Shown here one piece after another: positions 1 to 6,597 of a stretch of 8,380 nt of DNA. This DNA comes from Christensenella sp. UBA1214 (GTDB taxonomy: Bacteria > Bacillota > Clostridia > Christensenellales > CAG-138): assembly GCA_002309375.1 (NCBI GenBank), contig DBXK01000007.1, positions 1,556 through 9,935 on the forward strand, read 5' to 3'. The notes beneath the pieces were generated by a model. It did not search any database, was not told the DNA's origin, and was given only the letters and a program-made list of their open reading frames with translations. The position numbers were made by a program, and so were the translations under genes. Numbering within the stretch: position 1 is the first letter of the stretch; the number at the start of each line of letters is the position of its first letter.

Positions 1-1344
1 ATCCAGACCAAGTTCCGCGATGAACCGCGCGCAAGGGGCGGCCTGATCCGCGTTCGCGAATTCACGATGAAGGACGCCTATTCCTTCCACACCACCCAGG
101 AGGATCTCGATAAATACTACGAGCGTGCGTACCGTGCCTATGAGCGCATCTACGCCCGCGCCGGCGTGCCGGAAGTCATTGCCGTCAAATCCGACAGCGG
201 CATGATGGGCGGCAAGGTCAGCCATGAGTTCATGCTCCTGACCGAGATCGGCGAGGACACGATCGTATTCTGCCCGGAATGCGGCTTCAGGGCGAATATG
301 GAAGCCTGCGAAGCGATCACCGAAAACAAGGCCGACGCGGAGCTTTTGCCGCTGACAGAGGTTTTCACCGGCGAAGCGAAAACGATCGAAGAGGTGGGCA
401 AATTGCTCGATATGAGCGCCGAAAAGAGCTGCAAGGCCGTCGTTTATCAGCGCAACAGCGATGATTCCTACGTCCTCGTTTTCTGCAGGGGCGACAGGGA
501 AGTCAACGAAACGAAGCTTACCAATTACATAAAGAGCGAGATCCATCCCGCGATCGATGTCGAGAACGCGAACCTTGCCGCGGGCAATATCGGCCCCGTC
601 GGTCTTGAAACGAAGGCGACCGTCCTCTTCGACCGTTCGCTCGTCGGCGCGACGAACCTCGTCTGCGGCGCGAACAAGGCGGAATACCATCTCACCGGCT
701 TCAACCCGGAAAGGGATCTGCCCGAGGGAACGCAGTTCATCGATCTCACCAAGGCCGTGGAAGGCGGCGTCTGCCCGGTCTGCGGCAAGCATACTCTTCA
801 GGTGCGCCGCGGCATCGAAGTCGGCAACATCTTCCAGCTCGGCAGGCGTTATACCGAAGCCATGGGCATGACTTATGACGCGGAGAACGGCGAAAGAAAG
901 AACCCGATCATGGGCTGCTACGGCATCGGCGTAGGCCGCCTTATCGCCTCCGTCTGCGAAGCGCGCCACGATGATTACGGCCCGATCTGGCCGATCACGA
1001 TCGCTCCCTGGCAGGTCGAGATCTGCGCGCTCAGGATCGACGATCCGACCGTCCGCGAAGCCGCCGAAAAGCTTTATGCGGAGCTTGAAAACGCCGGCGC
1101 AGAAGTCCTTTTCGACGACCGCGCCGTCTCCGCAGGCGTTATGTTCTCCGACGCCGATCTGCTCGGCGCTCCGATCCGCGTTGTCATCAGCCCGAAGGCC
1201 CTCGGAAGGGGCTGCTTCGAGCTTGCGGCAAGGGACAAATCCTTCCGCGAAGACATCCCGACCGAAGGCGCGAAGGAGACCGTGCTCAACAAGATCCGCG
1301 AGCTAACCGAAGCAATCAACGCAAAGGTCCCCGAAAGGATCTGA
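1..1344 (+). CDS. proS: Prolyl-tRNA synthetase, bacterial type with editing insertion (5' end missing)
   Basis: Charges tRNA-Pro with proline in the cytoplasm. The reading frame is open from base 1, so the start lies outside the window; 447 residues are visible and roughly 130 N-terminal residues, including class II motif 1, are missing. Visible order (window codons): motif 2 with FRDEPRARGG at 5-14 leading into REFTMKDAYSF; a CPEC pair at 91-94; the INS editing domain at about 110-255, with Lys145 in EKSCKAVVY at the place of the conserved editing-domain lysine that acts against Ala-tRNA-Pro; a second pair CPVC at 258-261; motif 3 GCYGIGVGR at 305-313; then the C-terminal anticodon-binding domain (about 335-430) with SAGVMFSDADLLGAPIRV. 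The ATG at 67 is an internal methionine, not the start. The stop is TGA at 1342, followed at once by an intrinsic terminator, so this gene ends its transcription unit. The insertion between motifs 2 and 3 marks the bacterial rather than the archaeal/eukaryotic ProRS type. The identification is firm. Confidence 0.97.
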   Translation: MQTKFRDEPRARGGLIRVREFTMKDAYSFHTTQEDLDKYYERAYRAYERIYARAGVPEVIAVKSDSGMMGGKVSHEFMLLTEIGEDTIVFCPECGFRANMEACEAITENKADAELLPLTEVFTGEAKTIEEVGKLLDMSAEKSCKAVVYQRNSDDSYVLVFCRGDREVNETKLTNYIKSEIHPAIDVENANLAAGNIGPVGLETKATVLFDRSLVGATNLVCGANKAEYHLTGFNPERDLPEGTQFIDLTKAVEGGVCPVCGKHTLQVRRGIEVGNIFQLGRRYTEAMGMTYDAENGERKNPIMGCYGIGVGRLIASVCEARHDDYGPIWPITIAPWQVEICALRIDDPTVREAAEKLYAELENAGAEVLFDDRAVSAGVMFSDADLLGAPIRVVISPKALGRGCFELAARDKSFREDIPTEGAKETVLNKIRELTEAINAKVPERI

Positions 1345-1361
1345 AATCAAAATCGATCAGG

Positions 1362-1384
1362 GCCGCGCTTCGGCGCGGCTTTTT
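1362..1384 (+). terminator. Intrinsic terminator after proS
   Basis: A 7-bp all-G/C stem (GCCGCGC at 1362-1368, GCGCGGC at 1373-1379) closes a TTCG tetraloop at 1369-1372, followed by five T at 1380-1384. The C(UUCG)G loop is the exceptionally stable tetraloop type. It lies 17 nt after the proS stop and ahead of the pgi promoter, so it separates the two transcription units. The nearest A-run on the left (1349-1352) is too far from the stem to make it convincingly bidirectional. Confidence 0.93.
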
Positions 1385-1404
1385 CGATACGCCGAAAATG
1401 CATA

Positions 1405-1433
1405 TTCATTTTTGCGCTCGTATGTGTTATAAT
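1405..1433 (+). promoter_or_regulatory. Sigma-A promoter (extended -10) for the pgi operon
   Basis: A perfect TATAAT lies at 1428-1433, preceded by TGT at 1425-1427, which makes an extended -10 element. With 17-bp spacing the -35 would be TTCATT at 1405-1410, a poor match (3 of 6), so the extended -10 probably carries the promoter. Transcription would start near 1440, leaving a leader of about 25 nt before the pgi ATG. It sits directly after the proS terminator. Confidence 0.8.
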
Positions 1434-1450
1434 GTACAAAGCCAAAGTAT

Positions 1451-1455
1451 GGAGG
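1451..1455 (+). promoter_or_regulatory. Ribosome binding site of pgi (fixes the start)
   Basis: GGAGG lies 9 nt before the ATG at 1465. It decides the start: the in-frame ATG at 1432 lies inside the -10 box and ahead of the expected transcript start, so it cannot be used from this promoter. Confidence 0.9.
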
Positions 1456-1464
1456 TGCGAAATC

Positions 1465-2907
1465 ATGACTCTTATCACAAGGAATTATTCGTCTCCGAAC
1501 GTCCGGAATTCCCTTCGCGTTCGCGTTGATTACAACAATATGCTTAAAACAGCCGTCGGCGAACACGGTATTGACGAAAAGGAACTCGAAGCCATGCAGC
1601 CCCGTCTCGTTTCCGCCCTCGAGACCGCGGAAGCAAAGCGCGACATGATGCGCTGGCGCGATCTTTATAAAACCATGCCGCAGCTCGTCAACCAGATCAT
1701 CGATACCGCCGCATTCGTGCGCAACAATGCGGAGAATTTCGTCGTTCTCGGCATCGGCGGAAGCGCTCTCGGCCCGATCGCGATGCAGCAGGCGATCTGC
1801 CACCTCCATCATAACGACCTCGGCAAGGAAAAGACCGGCAGCCCGAGGATCTTCGTCGAAGACAATATCGACCCGGAACGCATGGCGGCGCTGCTCGACG
1901 TCATCGATATCGACAGGACCGTTTTCAACGTCATCACCAAATCCGGCAGTACGAGCGAAACGATGGCGCAGCTGCTGATCATCACAAGGATCCTCATCGA
2001 CCGCTTCGGCGAAAGGGGAGTCAGGGACCACCTGATCGCAACGACCGATAAGGAAAAGGGCAATCTTGTCGGCATCGCAAAGAAATACAATCTGCGCACT
2101 TTCATCGTTCCCGACGGCGTGGGCGGCCGCTTCTCCGAGCTTTGCCCGGTTGGCCTGCTTCCGGCGGCTGTTTCCGGCATCGATATCCGCGCTCTGCTCG
2201 CTGGCGCCGAATACATGGACGGCCTCTGTTCCGAAGCCGACCCGATGAAGAACCCGGCGCTGATGCTCGCCGGCCTTGAAGTGCTTGCGATGGAAAACCA
2301 CGGCGCCAATATCGGCGTGCTCATGCCGTATGCGGATTCGCTTAAGTACATGGCCGACTGGTATGCTCAGCTTTGGGCTGAATCCCTTGGCAAGAAGAAG
2401 ATCACCGAAAACGGAACTCTCCGCTTCGGCCAGACTCCCGTCAAATCCCTCGGCGTGACCGACCAGCATTCGCAGGTGCAGCTCTATACCGACGGACCGT
2501 TCGACAAGACGATCACCTTTATCGGCGTTGAAAAATTCCGCCGCGAAGTCGGCATACCGCATGCTTTCGACGATATCCCCGGCGTTGCGTTCCTTTCCGG
2601 CCACTCTCTGAACGAGCTCATCAATGCTGAGCGCGTCGCGACCGAGCATGCAGTCACGGCAAGCGGGCATATGAACAAGACTATCATCCTTCCCGAAGTC
2701 AACGAGTTCACGATCGGCCAGCTCATCATGCTGTTCGAGCTTCAGACCGCGTTCGCGGGCGAGCTTCTCGGCATCGACGCCTTCGATCAGCCCGGCGTTG
2801 AGGAAGGCAAGAACGCGACCTATGCGCTCCTCGGCAAGCCCGGCTACGATGAAAAGCTTAAGGAGCTCAAGAACACCGCAGTCAAGGACAAGAAATACAT
2901 TATCTGA
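1465..2907 (+). CDS. pgi: Glucose-6-phosphate isomerase
   Basis: Interconverts glucose 6-phosphate and fructose 6-phosphate in the cytoplasm (glycolysis, gluconeogenesis). The 480 residues carry the full family signature set: the sugar-phosphate-binding segment VVLGIGGSALGP at 93-104; TKSGSTSET at 158-166, which binds the phosphate; DGVGGRFSELCPVG from 217 (first PROSITE-type PGI pattern); the catalytic-base Glu in QLWAESLGK, Glu306; the ring-opening His in TDQHSQ, His335; and GIDAFDQPGVEEGK at 436-449 (second PGI pattern) ending in Lys449. The length is near that of other Firmicutes enzymes (about 450) and shorter than the enterobacterial form (about 550). The start at 1465 is chosen for its GGAGG site; it follows the extended -10 promoter and appears to be the first gene of a four-gene operon, with rodA 29 nt downstream. 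No key residue looks missing. A bifunctional phosphoglucose/phosphomannose isomerase is unlikely given the canonical PGI motifs. Confidence 0.97.
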   Translation: MTLITRNYSSPNVRNSLRVRVDYNNMLKTAVGEHGIDEKELEAMQPRLVSALETAEAKRDMMRWRDLYKTMPQLVNQIIDTAAFVRNNAENFVVLGIGGSALGPIAMQQAICHLHHNDLGKEKTGSPRIFVEDNIDPERMAALLDVIDIDRTVFNVITKSGSTSETMAQLLIITRILIDRFGERGVRDHLIATTDKEKGNLVGIAKKYNLRTFIVPDGVGGRFSELCPVGLLPAAVSGIDIRALLAGAEYMDGLCSEADPMKNPALMLAGLEVLAMENHGANIGVLMPYADSLKYMADWYAQLWAESLGKKKITENGTLRFGQTPVKSLGVTDQHSQVQLYTDGPFDKTITFIGVEKFRREVGIPHAFDDIPGVAFLSGHSLNELINAERVATEHAVTASGHMNKTIILPEVNEFTIGQLIMLFELQTAFAGELLGIDAFDQPGVEEGKNATYALLGKPGYDEKLKELKNTAVKDKKYII

Positions 2908-2925
2908 GAGGAGCTTCCTTCTGAC

Positions 2926-2929
2926 GGAG
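2926..2929 (+). promoter_or_regulatory. Ribosome binding site of rodA
   Basis: GGAG lies 7 nt before the ATG at 2937, in the 29-nt gap after pgi. A second purine-rich stretch, GAGAGGAG at 2906-2913 overlapping the pgi stop, is too far away to serve this start. Confidence 0.7.
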
Positions 2930-2936
2930 CGCAGGA

Positions 2937-4127
2937 ATGAGCCTTTTTAACAAAGAAAGCTTAAAAAGAATAGATTGGTTTACCGTGATCGTCGTGCTTG
3001 CGCTCGTCGCTTTCGGTACCTGCGCCCTTGCGTCCGTTATGGCCAAGCCCTTCGACGGCACCGAATCCGGTTTTTCGGATTACTGGAGCAAATTCAACGT
3101 CGAATATCTTCAAAAGCATATAGTCAACTTTATGATCGGCGCCGCTGCGATGATCATCGTCATGATCTTCGATTACAGCGTGCTGAAGCCGTTCTCGATA
3201 TGGGTCTACGGTGCGGTCGTCGGTCTTCTTTTGCTGCTCTTCGTTTTCGGCAAGGTGCGCGGCGGCGCGCAGGGCTGGTTCATCTTCGATTCGCTCGAAA
3301 GGGCGATCCAGCCGGGCGAGCTGAGCAAGATCGCTCTGATAATAACGCTGTCGAAGATCGCATCGACGGCGATGGACGAGGTCGGAAGCCTCAAAAAGAT
3401 CAAGGACGTCGGCAAAGCCGCCGCCTTCACGGCGCTTCCGTTCCTTTTGATCGTTCTTCAGCCCGACTACGGAACGGCGATAGTCCTGCTCGTCATAATG
3501 ATCGCGATATTCTTCGTCGCGAGGATACATTGGCTGTATGTGCTTATCGCAGGCGTCACCGCGGGCGTCGGGATACCGGCGGTCTATTCCTTCATATTGA
3601 CGGAAAAGCAGAGGCAGCGCATCGACGTTTTCATAAACCCTTCGGCTGCGAGCGACGACGCTAAATATCATGTCAACCAATCCAAAATGGCAATAGGTTC
3701 CGGCCGCTATTTCGGCAAGGGACTTTTCGGCCAGCAGACGCTTGCGCAGCTTCGCTATGTTCCCGCAAGACATACCGACTTCATTTTCACCGGAATTACA
3801 GAGGCCGTGGGATTCGTCGGAAGCACGATCCTGATCGTCACTTTCTTCGCTCTTCTGATCCGCTGGCTCTATATCGCCATGCGCGCGCGGGATAATTTCG
3901 GCACCTGCCTCGTCGTCGGCGTAGTGGCGATGTTCGCCGCGCATATTTTCGAGAATATCGGCATGACGATGGGCATCATGCCCGTTACCGGCATACCGCT
4001 TCCTTTCATAAGCTACGGGGGCTCGAATCTTTTGACGAATATGCTCGGCGTAGGGCTTGTTTTGAATGTCTATATGCATCGCCCGGCAAAGAAAAAGCAT
4101 AAGCTTGAAAGTCCGATCGTTGCGTAA
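2937..4127 (+). CDS. rodA: RodA-like SEDS peptidoglycan glycosyltransferase
   Basis: A 396-residue polytopic membrane protein of the SEDS family (RodA/FtsW/SpoVE), which polymerises lipid II into glycan strands with a class B penicillin-binding protein. Hydrophobic segments appear near 13-35, 62-79, 86-105, 128-142, 162-176, 181-195, 199-220, 293-313, 322-338 and 362-381, fitting the ten-helix fold. Family motifs: GGAQGWFIF at 109-117 with Trp114; QPGELSK at 125-131; QPDYGTA at 175-181; the large outer loop with NQSKMAIGSG (247-256) and HTDFIF (279-284), where Asp281 matches the essential SEDS aspartate; and the C-terminal MPVTGIPLPFISYGGS at 348-363 followed by LLTNMLGVGLVLNV. The PVTGIPLPF...LLTN end resembles RodA more than FtsW. 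Two usually acidic positions are Ala: VPARHTDF (Ala277) and ITEAVGF (Ala290). No PBP2 or mre gene is visible beside it. It lies 29 nt after pgi and 22 nt before the clpC-like gene. SpoVE or another sporulation SEDS paralogue cannot be fully excluded. Confidence 0.9.
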   Translation: MSLFNKESLKRIDWFTVIVVLALVAFGTCALASVMAKPFDGTESGFSDYWSKFNVEYLQKHIVNFMIGAAAMIIVMIFDYSVLKPFSIWVYGAVVGLLLLLFVFGKVRGGAQGWFIFDSLERAIQPGELSKIALIITLSKIASTAMDEVGSLKKIKDVGKAAAFTALPFLLIVLQPDYGTAIVLLVIMIAIFFVARIHWLYVLIAGVTAGVGIPAVYSFILTEKQRQRIDVFINPSAASDDAKYHVNQSKMAIGSGRYFGKGLFGQQTLAQLRYVPARHTDFIFTGITEAVGFVGSTILIVTFFALLIRWLYIAMRARDNFGTCLVVGVVAMFAAHIFENIGMTMGIMPVTGIPLPFISYGGSNLLTNMLGVGLVLNVYMHRPAKKKHKLESPIVA

Positions 4128-4139
4128 TGCGGCGATCAC

Positions 4140-4144
4140 GGAGG
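4140..4144 (+). promoter_or_regulatory. Ribosome binding site of the clpC-like gene (fixes the start)
   Basis: GGAGG lies 5 nt before the ATG at 4150. It supports this start over the in-frame ATG at 4066, which lies inside rodA, has no such site, and would add 28 residues unlike any Clp N-terminus. Confidence 0.88.
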
Positions 4145-4149
4145 CTCGG

Positions 4150-6582
4150 ATGAAACCCGAACTCTATTCAGAAAAAGCACAAAAGGCGCTTGCCGCCGCA
4201 AGGCTCGCTTCCGAAAGGCTCGCTCAGGGCTATATCGGTTCCGAGCATATTCTTATCGGCCTTGCCGAGAAAGAAGGTGCAGCTCGAAAAGCTTTGAGCT
4301 GCTGCGGCGTTTCCGCAGACGATATAACCGACCTGGCAGCTTCATATGTCCAGCCGACCGGCCGAAAACAGTTCACGGACAGCAGCGGCTTCACGTCCGA
4401 TGCTTCACATATCCTCGAATTCGCATTATATGAAGCCAAATCAGCGGCCCGTCCGCTTATCGGCACAGACCATATCCTTCTTTCGATACTTCGCGAAGAC
4501 TGCTTTGCTCTCGACATCCTCAAAATGCTGAGGACGGATATTTCCGCGCTCAAAAAAGCCGTTTCGGAGCTTTCCGATGATGAAAGCGCATCCGCCGAAA
4601 ACGATCTGAAAGAAGAAGAAAACGCCTCTGAAACTAATACCGTTCAGCAGAACAGGATGCGAGTCTACAGCCGGGAAGGAATTCCGGCATCCCGCGGTGA
4701 AAACGGTTCATCGGACAAAACCGATGATTTCTGCGTGGATTTGACAGCCGAAGCCGCAAAAAAGGGTTTTGATCCGCTGATCGGCTGTGAGAACGAGCTT
4801 AACAGGCTGATACAAACCTTGCTCCGCCGGGGAAAGAACAACCCCGTACTGATCGGCAGGCCGGGCGTCGGAAAATCCGCGATCGTCGAAGGACTCGCTT
4901 CACTGATCGCCGAAGGAAGGATCACGCCGGAGCTGCGCAAAACAAGGATCCTTCGGCTCGACATCGCAAGCCTTGTCGCCGGCACTAAATACAGAGGCGA
5001 TTTCGAAGACCGGCTGAAGGAGCTGCTCGCACTCGCCGACCGGGATACGATCCTGTTTATCGACGAAGTGCATATGATCGTCGGCGCCGGGGCTTCCGAA
5101 GGCGGTGTCGACGCCGCGAATATCCTCAAGCCCGCGCTTGCAAGGGGCGATGTGCGTGTGATCGGCGCAACTACCTTCGACGAATACCGCAAATACATCG
5201 AATCGGACGCTGCGCTTGAGCGCAGGTTTTCGCCGATCACCGTTGAAGAGCCGGACAGGGATACGGCGATCATGATCCTCAAAGGGATCAGCGAACGCTA
5301 TGAGAAGCATCACGGTGTGCGCTTTACCGACGCCGCGCTCGCTTCCTGCGTCGATATGTCGATCCGTTGCATGCCGGAGCGCTGCCTGCCCGATAAGGCG
5401 ATCGATATCATGGACGAGACTGCGGCGCATGTGCGTCTGCATATGAACGACGGATCCGGCGGGAAAGCCGATGCGGAGCTCGCCGAGCTTCGAAATAAAA
5501 TAGAAGATTCGCTCGAAAAGGGAGATTACGAAACTGCGTCGAGCCTTCGCGCGGAAGAAAAGAAGCTTTCGGCACAAGAGCGCGGCATTATCCCGACAGT
5601 AAGGCCGCAGGACGTCATACGAACTGCGCATGAGCTTACGGGCATTCCTCCGGAAGTTCTGTCGGAATCCTTTGAAGCACGTGCTCTTACGCTCGAATCG
5701 GCGCTGAATAATGAGATACTCGGGAATAACGAAGCTGTATCCTTGATCGCATCGGCAGTTAAAAGCGGAGCCGCCGGTCTTTCGGATCCCGCAAAACCGA
5801 TCGCAGCTCTGATCATCGGCGGAAGCAGAGGGACGGGCAAGACCTATCTCGGCGAAGCGCTCGCGAAGGCACTCTACGGCGATTCCAATGCGCTGCTGCG
5901 GTTCGATATGAACGACTATTCCGAACCCGCTTCCGTAAGCACGCTGCTCGGTTCTCCGCTCGGTTATCGTGATTCCGATGAAGGGGGAAGGCTCCCGGAA
6001 GCTGTCCGGCGCAAGCCGTTCGGCGTTGTGATGTTCGACAACATGGAGCGTGCGTGCCCGGAAATTTTGACTGAGATCTCAAAGATCCTTAAGGACGGCG
6101 TTATCCGCGACGGACGGGGAAGGACCGTCAGCTTCAGAAACAATGTTTTGCTGATCACTGCCGGCACAGAAAAAACAAATTCGCGCACGGCGGGATTTGC
6201 GGCCGGATCGGATGAAGCCGACAGCCTGAAAGCAATAATGCGCGCACTGCCTTCGGAAATGACGTCGCTTGCAGACTGCACTGCAGCTTTATCGGCGTTA
6301 ACGCGGGAAACAGTCGTGGTTATAGCAAAGCGCGAGCTTGAAGAACTTGCTTCCCGCGTTGCACGAAGGGGGATCGTAATTCGTTTTGGAGCGAGCTATG
6401 CTTCAAGTCTCGTTGACAGGATCACTCCGGAAAACCTCGCGGCAAACGGCGCCTGGGCCATCAAAAGAGCGGTTTCCGAATTCGCGGAAAATACAGTTAC
6501 CGAAATGATATTGAACGGCAGGCTGAAGCCGGAAGGCGAATACTTGCTGGATCCGAACAATGATTTGGCGTTAAAGCCGTAA
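4150..6582 (+). CDS. clpC: ClpC-like AAA+ unfoldase with a degenerate second ATPase domain
   Basis: An 810-residue HSP100/Clp protein of ClpC build; the family unfolds proteins, usually feeding ClpP. Order: two Clp_N repeats (about 5-75 and 80-140; IGSEHILIGL and IGTDHILLSI); an acidic, Ser-rich linker (about 141-195); D1 with Walker A GRPGVGKS at 236-243, pore loop KYRG at 280-283, Walker B LFIDEVH with Asp305-Glu306, and arginine-finger motif ERRF at 357-360; a short UVR/M-type coiled coil at 444-473; then D2. D1 looks complete. D2 keeps Walker A GSRGTGKT (558-565), but Walker B reads VVMFDNME (Asn631 for the catalytic Glu), sensor 1 is TAGT (Gly672 for Asn), the FRPEFINR arginine-finger stretch reads LPSEMTSL (Leu707), sensor 2 is GAW for GAR (Trp769), and the GYVG pore loop reads GYRD (605-608). 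AGF at 681-683 may match the ClpP-docking loop. D2 is inferred not to hydrolyse ATP. It sits in an operon with rodA and glycerate kinase rather than ctsR/mcsAB, suggesting a divergent paralogue. The Clp family call is firm; a ClpP partner is unproven. Confidence 0.93.
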   Translation: MKPELYSEKAQKALAAARLASERLAQGYIGSEHILIGLAEKEGAARKALSCCGVSADDITDLAASYVQPTGRKQFTDSSGFTSDASHILEFALYEAKSAARPLIGTDHILLSILREDCFALDILKMLRTDISALKKAVSELSDDESASAENDLKEEENASETNTVQQNRMRVYSREGIPASRGENGSSDKTDDFCVDLTAEAAKKGFDPLIGCENELNRLIQTLLRRGKNNPVLIGRPGVGKSAIVEGLASLIAEGRITPELRKTRILRLDIASLVAGTKYRGDFEDRLKELLALADRDTILFIDEVHMIVGAGASEGGVDAANILKPALARGDVRVIGATTFDEYRKYIESDAALERRFSPITVEEPDRDTAIMILKGISERYEKHHGVRFTDAALASCVDMSIRCMPERCLPDKAIDIMDETAAHVRLHMNDGSGGKADAELAELRNKIEDSLEKGDYETASSLRAEEKKLSAQERGIIPTVRPQDVIRTAHELTGIPPEVLSESFEARALTLESALNNEILGNNEAVSLIASAVKSGAAGLSDPAKPIAALIIGGSRGTGKTYLGEALAKALYGDSNALLRFDMNDYSEPASVSTLLGSPLGYRDSDEGGRLPEAVRRKPFGVVMFDNMERACPEILTEISKILKDGVIRDGRGRTVSFRNNVLLITAGTEKTNSRTAGFAAGSDEADSLKAIMRALPSEMTSLADCTAALSALTRETVVVIAKRELEELASRVARRGIVIRFGASYASSLVDRITPENLAANGAWAIKRAVSEFAENTVTEMILNGRLKPEGEYLLDPNNDLALKP

Positions 6583-6584
6583 GC

Positions 6585-6590
6585 AGGGGG
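6585..6590 (+). promoter_or_regulatory. Ribosome binding site of the glycerate kinase fusion gene
   Basis: AGGGGG lies 7 nt before the ATG at 6598, within the 15-nt gap after the clpC-like stop. It supports starting at 6598, with the extra N-terminal domain, rather than at the internal ATG at 7021 where the kinase homology begins and where no comparable site is seen. Confidence 0.82.
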
Positions 6591-6597
6591 AATTAAA

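Noticed and set aside
1432..1464. Upstream in-frame ATG for pgi at 1432
   Set aside because: It overlaps the TATAAT -10 box and lies before the expected transcript start; the ATG at 1465 has GGAGG at the right spacing.
1345..1464. Small gene or regulatory RNA in the proS-pgi gap
   Set aside because: Apart from the terminator, the extended -10 promoter and the pgi ribosome binding site, no start codon with a ribosome site or further stable hairpin is seen.
1357..2670. 437-codon open frame on the - strand across pgi
   Set aside because: It is fully antisense to a well-conserved pgi, has no recognisable domain, and is rich in His/Asp/Arg as expected from reading biased codons backwards; its end would also lie within the proS terminator region.
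2961..4139. 392-codon open frame on the - strand across rodA
   Set aside because: Antisense to a membrane protein gene, with runs of charged residues and no domain; a codon-bias shadow.
4066..4149. Upstream in-frame ATG for the clpC-like gene inside rodA
   Set aside because: The extra 28 residues do not resemble a Clp N-terminus and the ATG at 4150 has a GGAGG site; the extension is rodA read in another frame.
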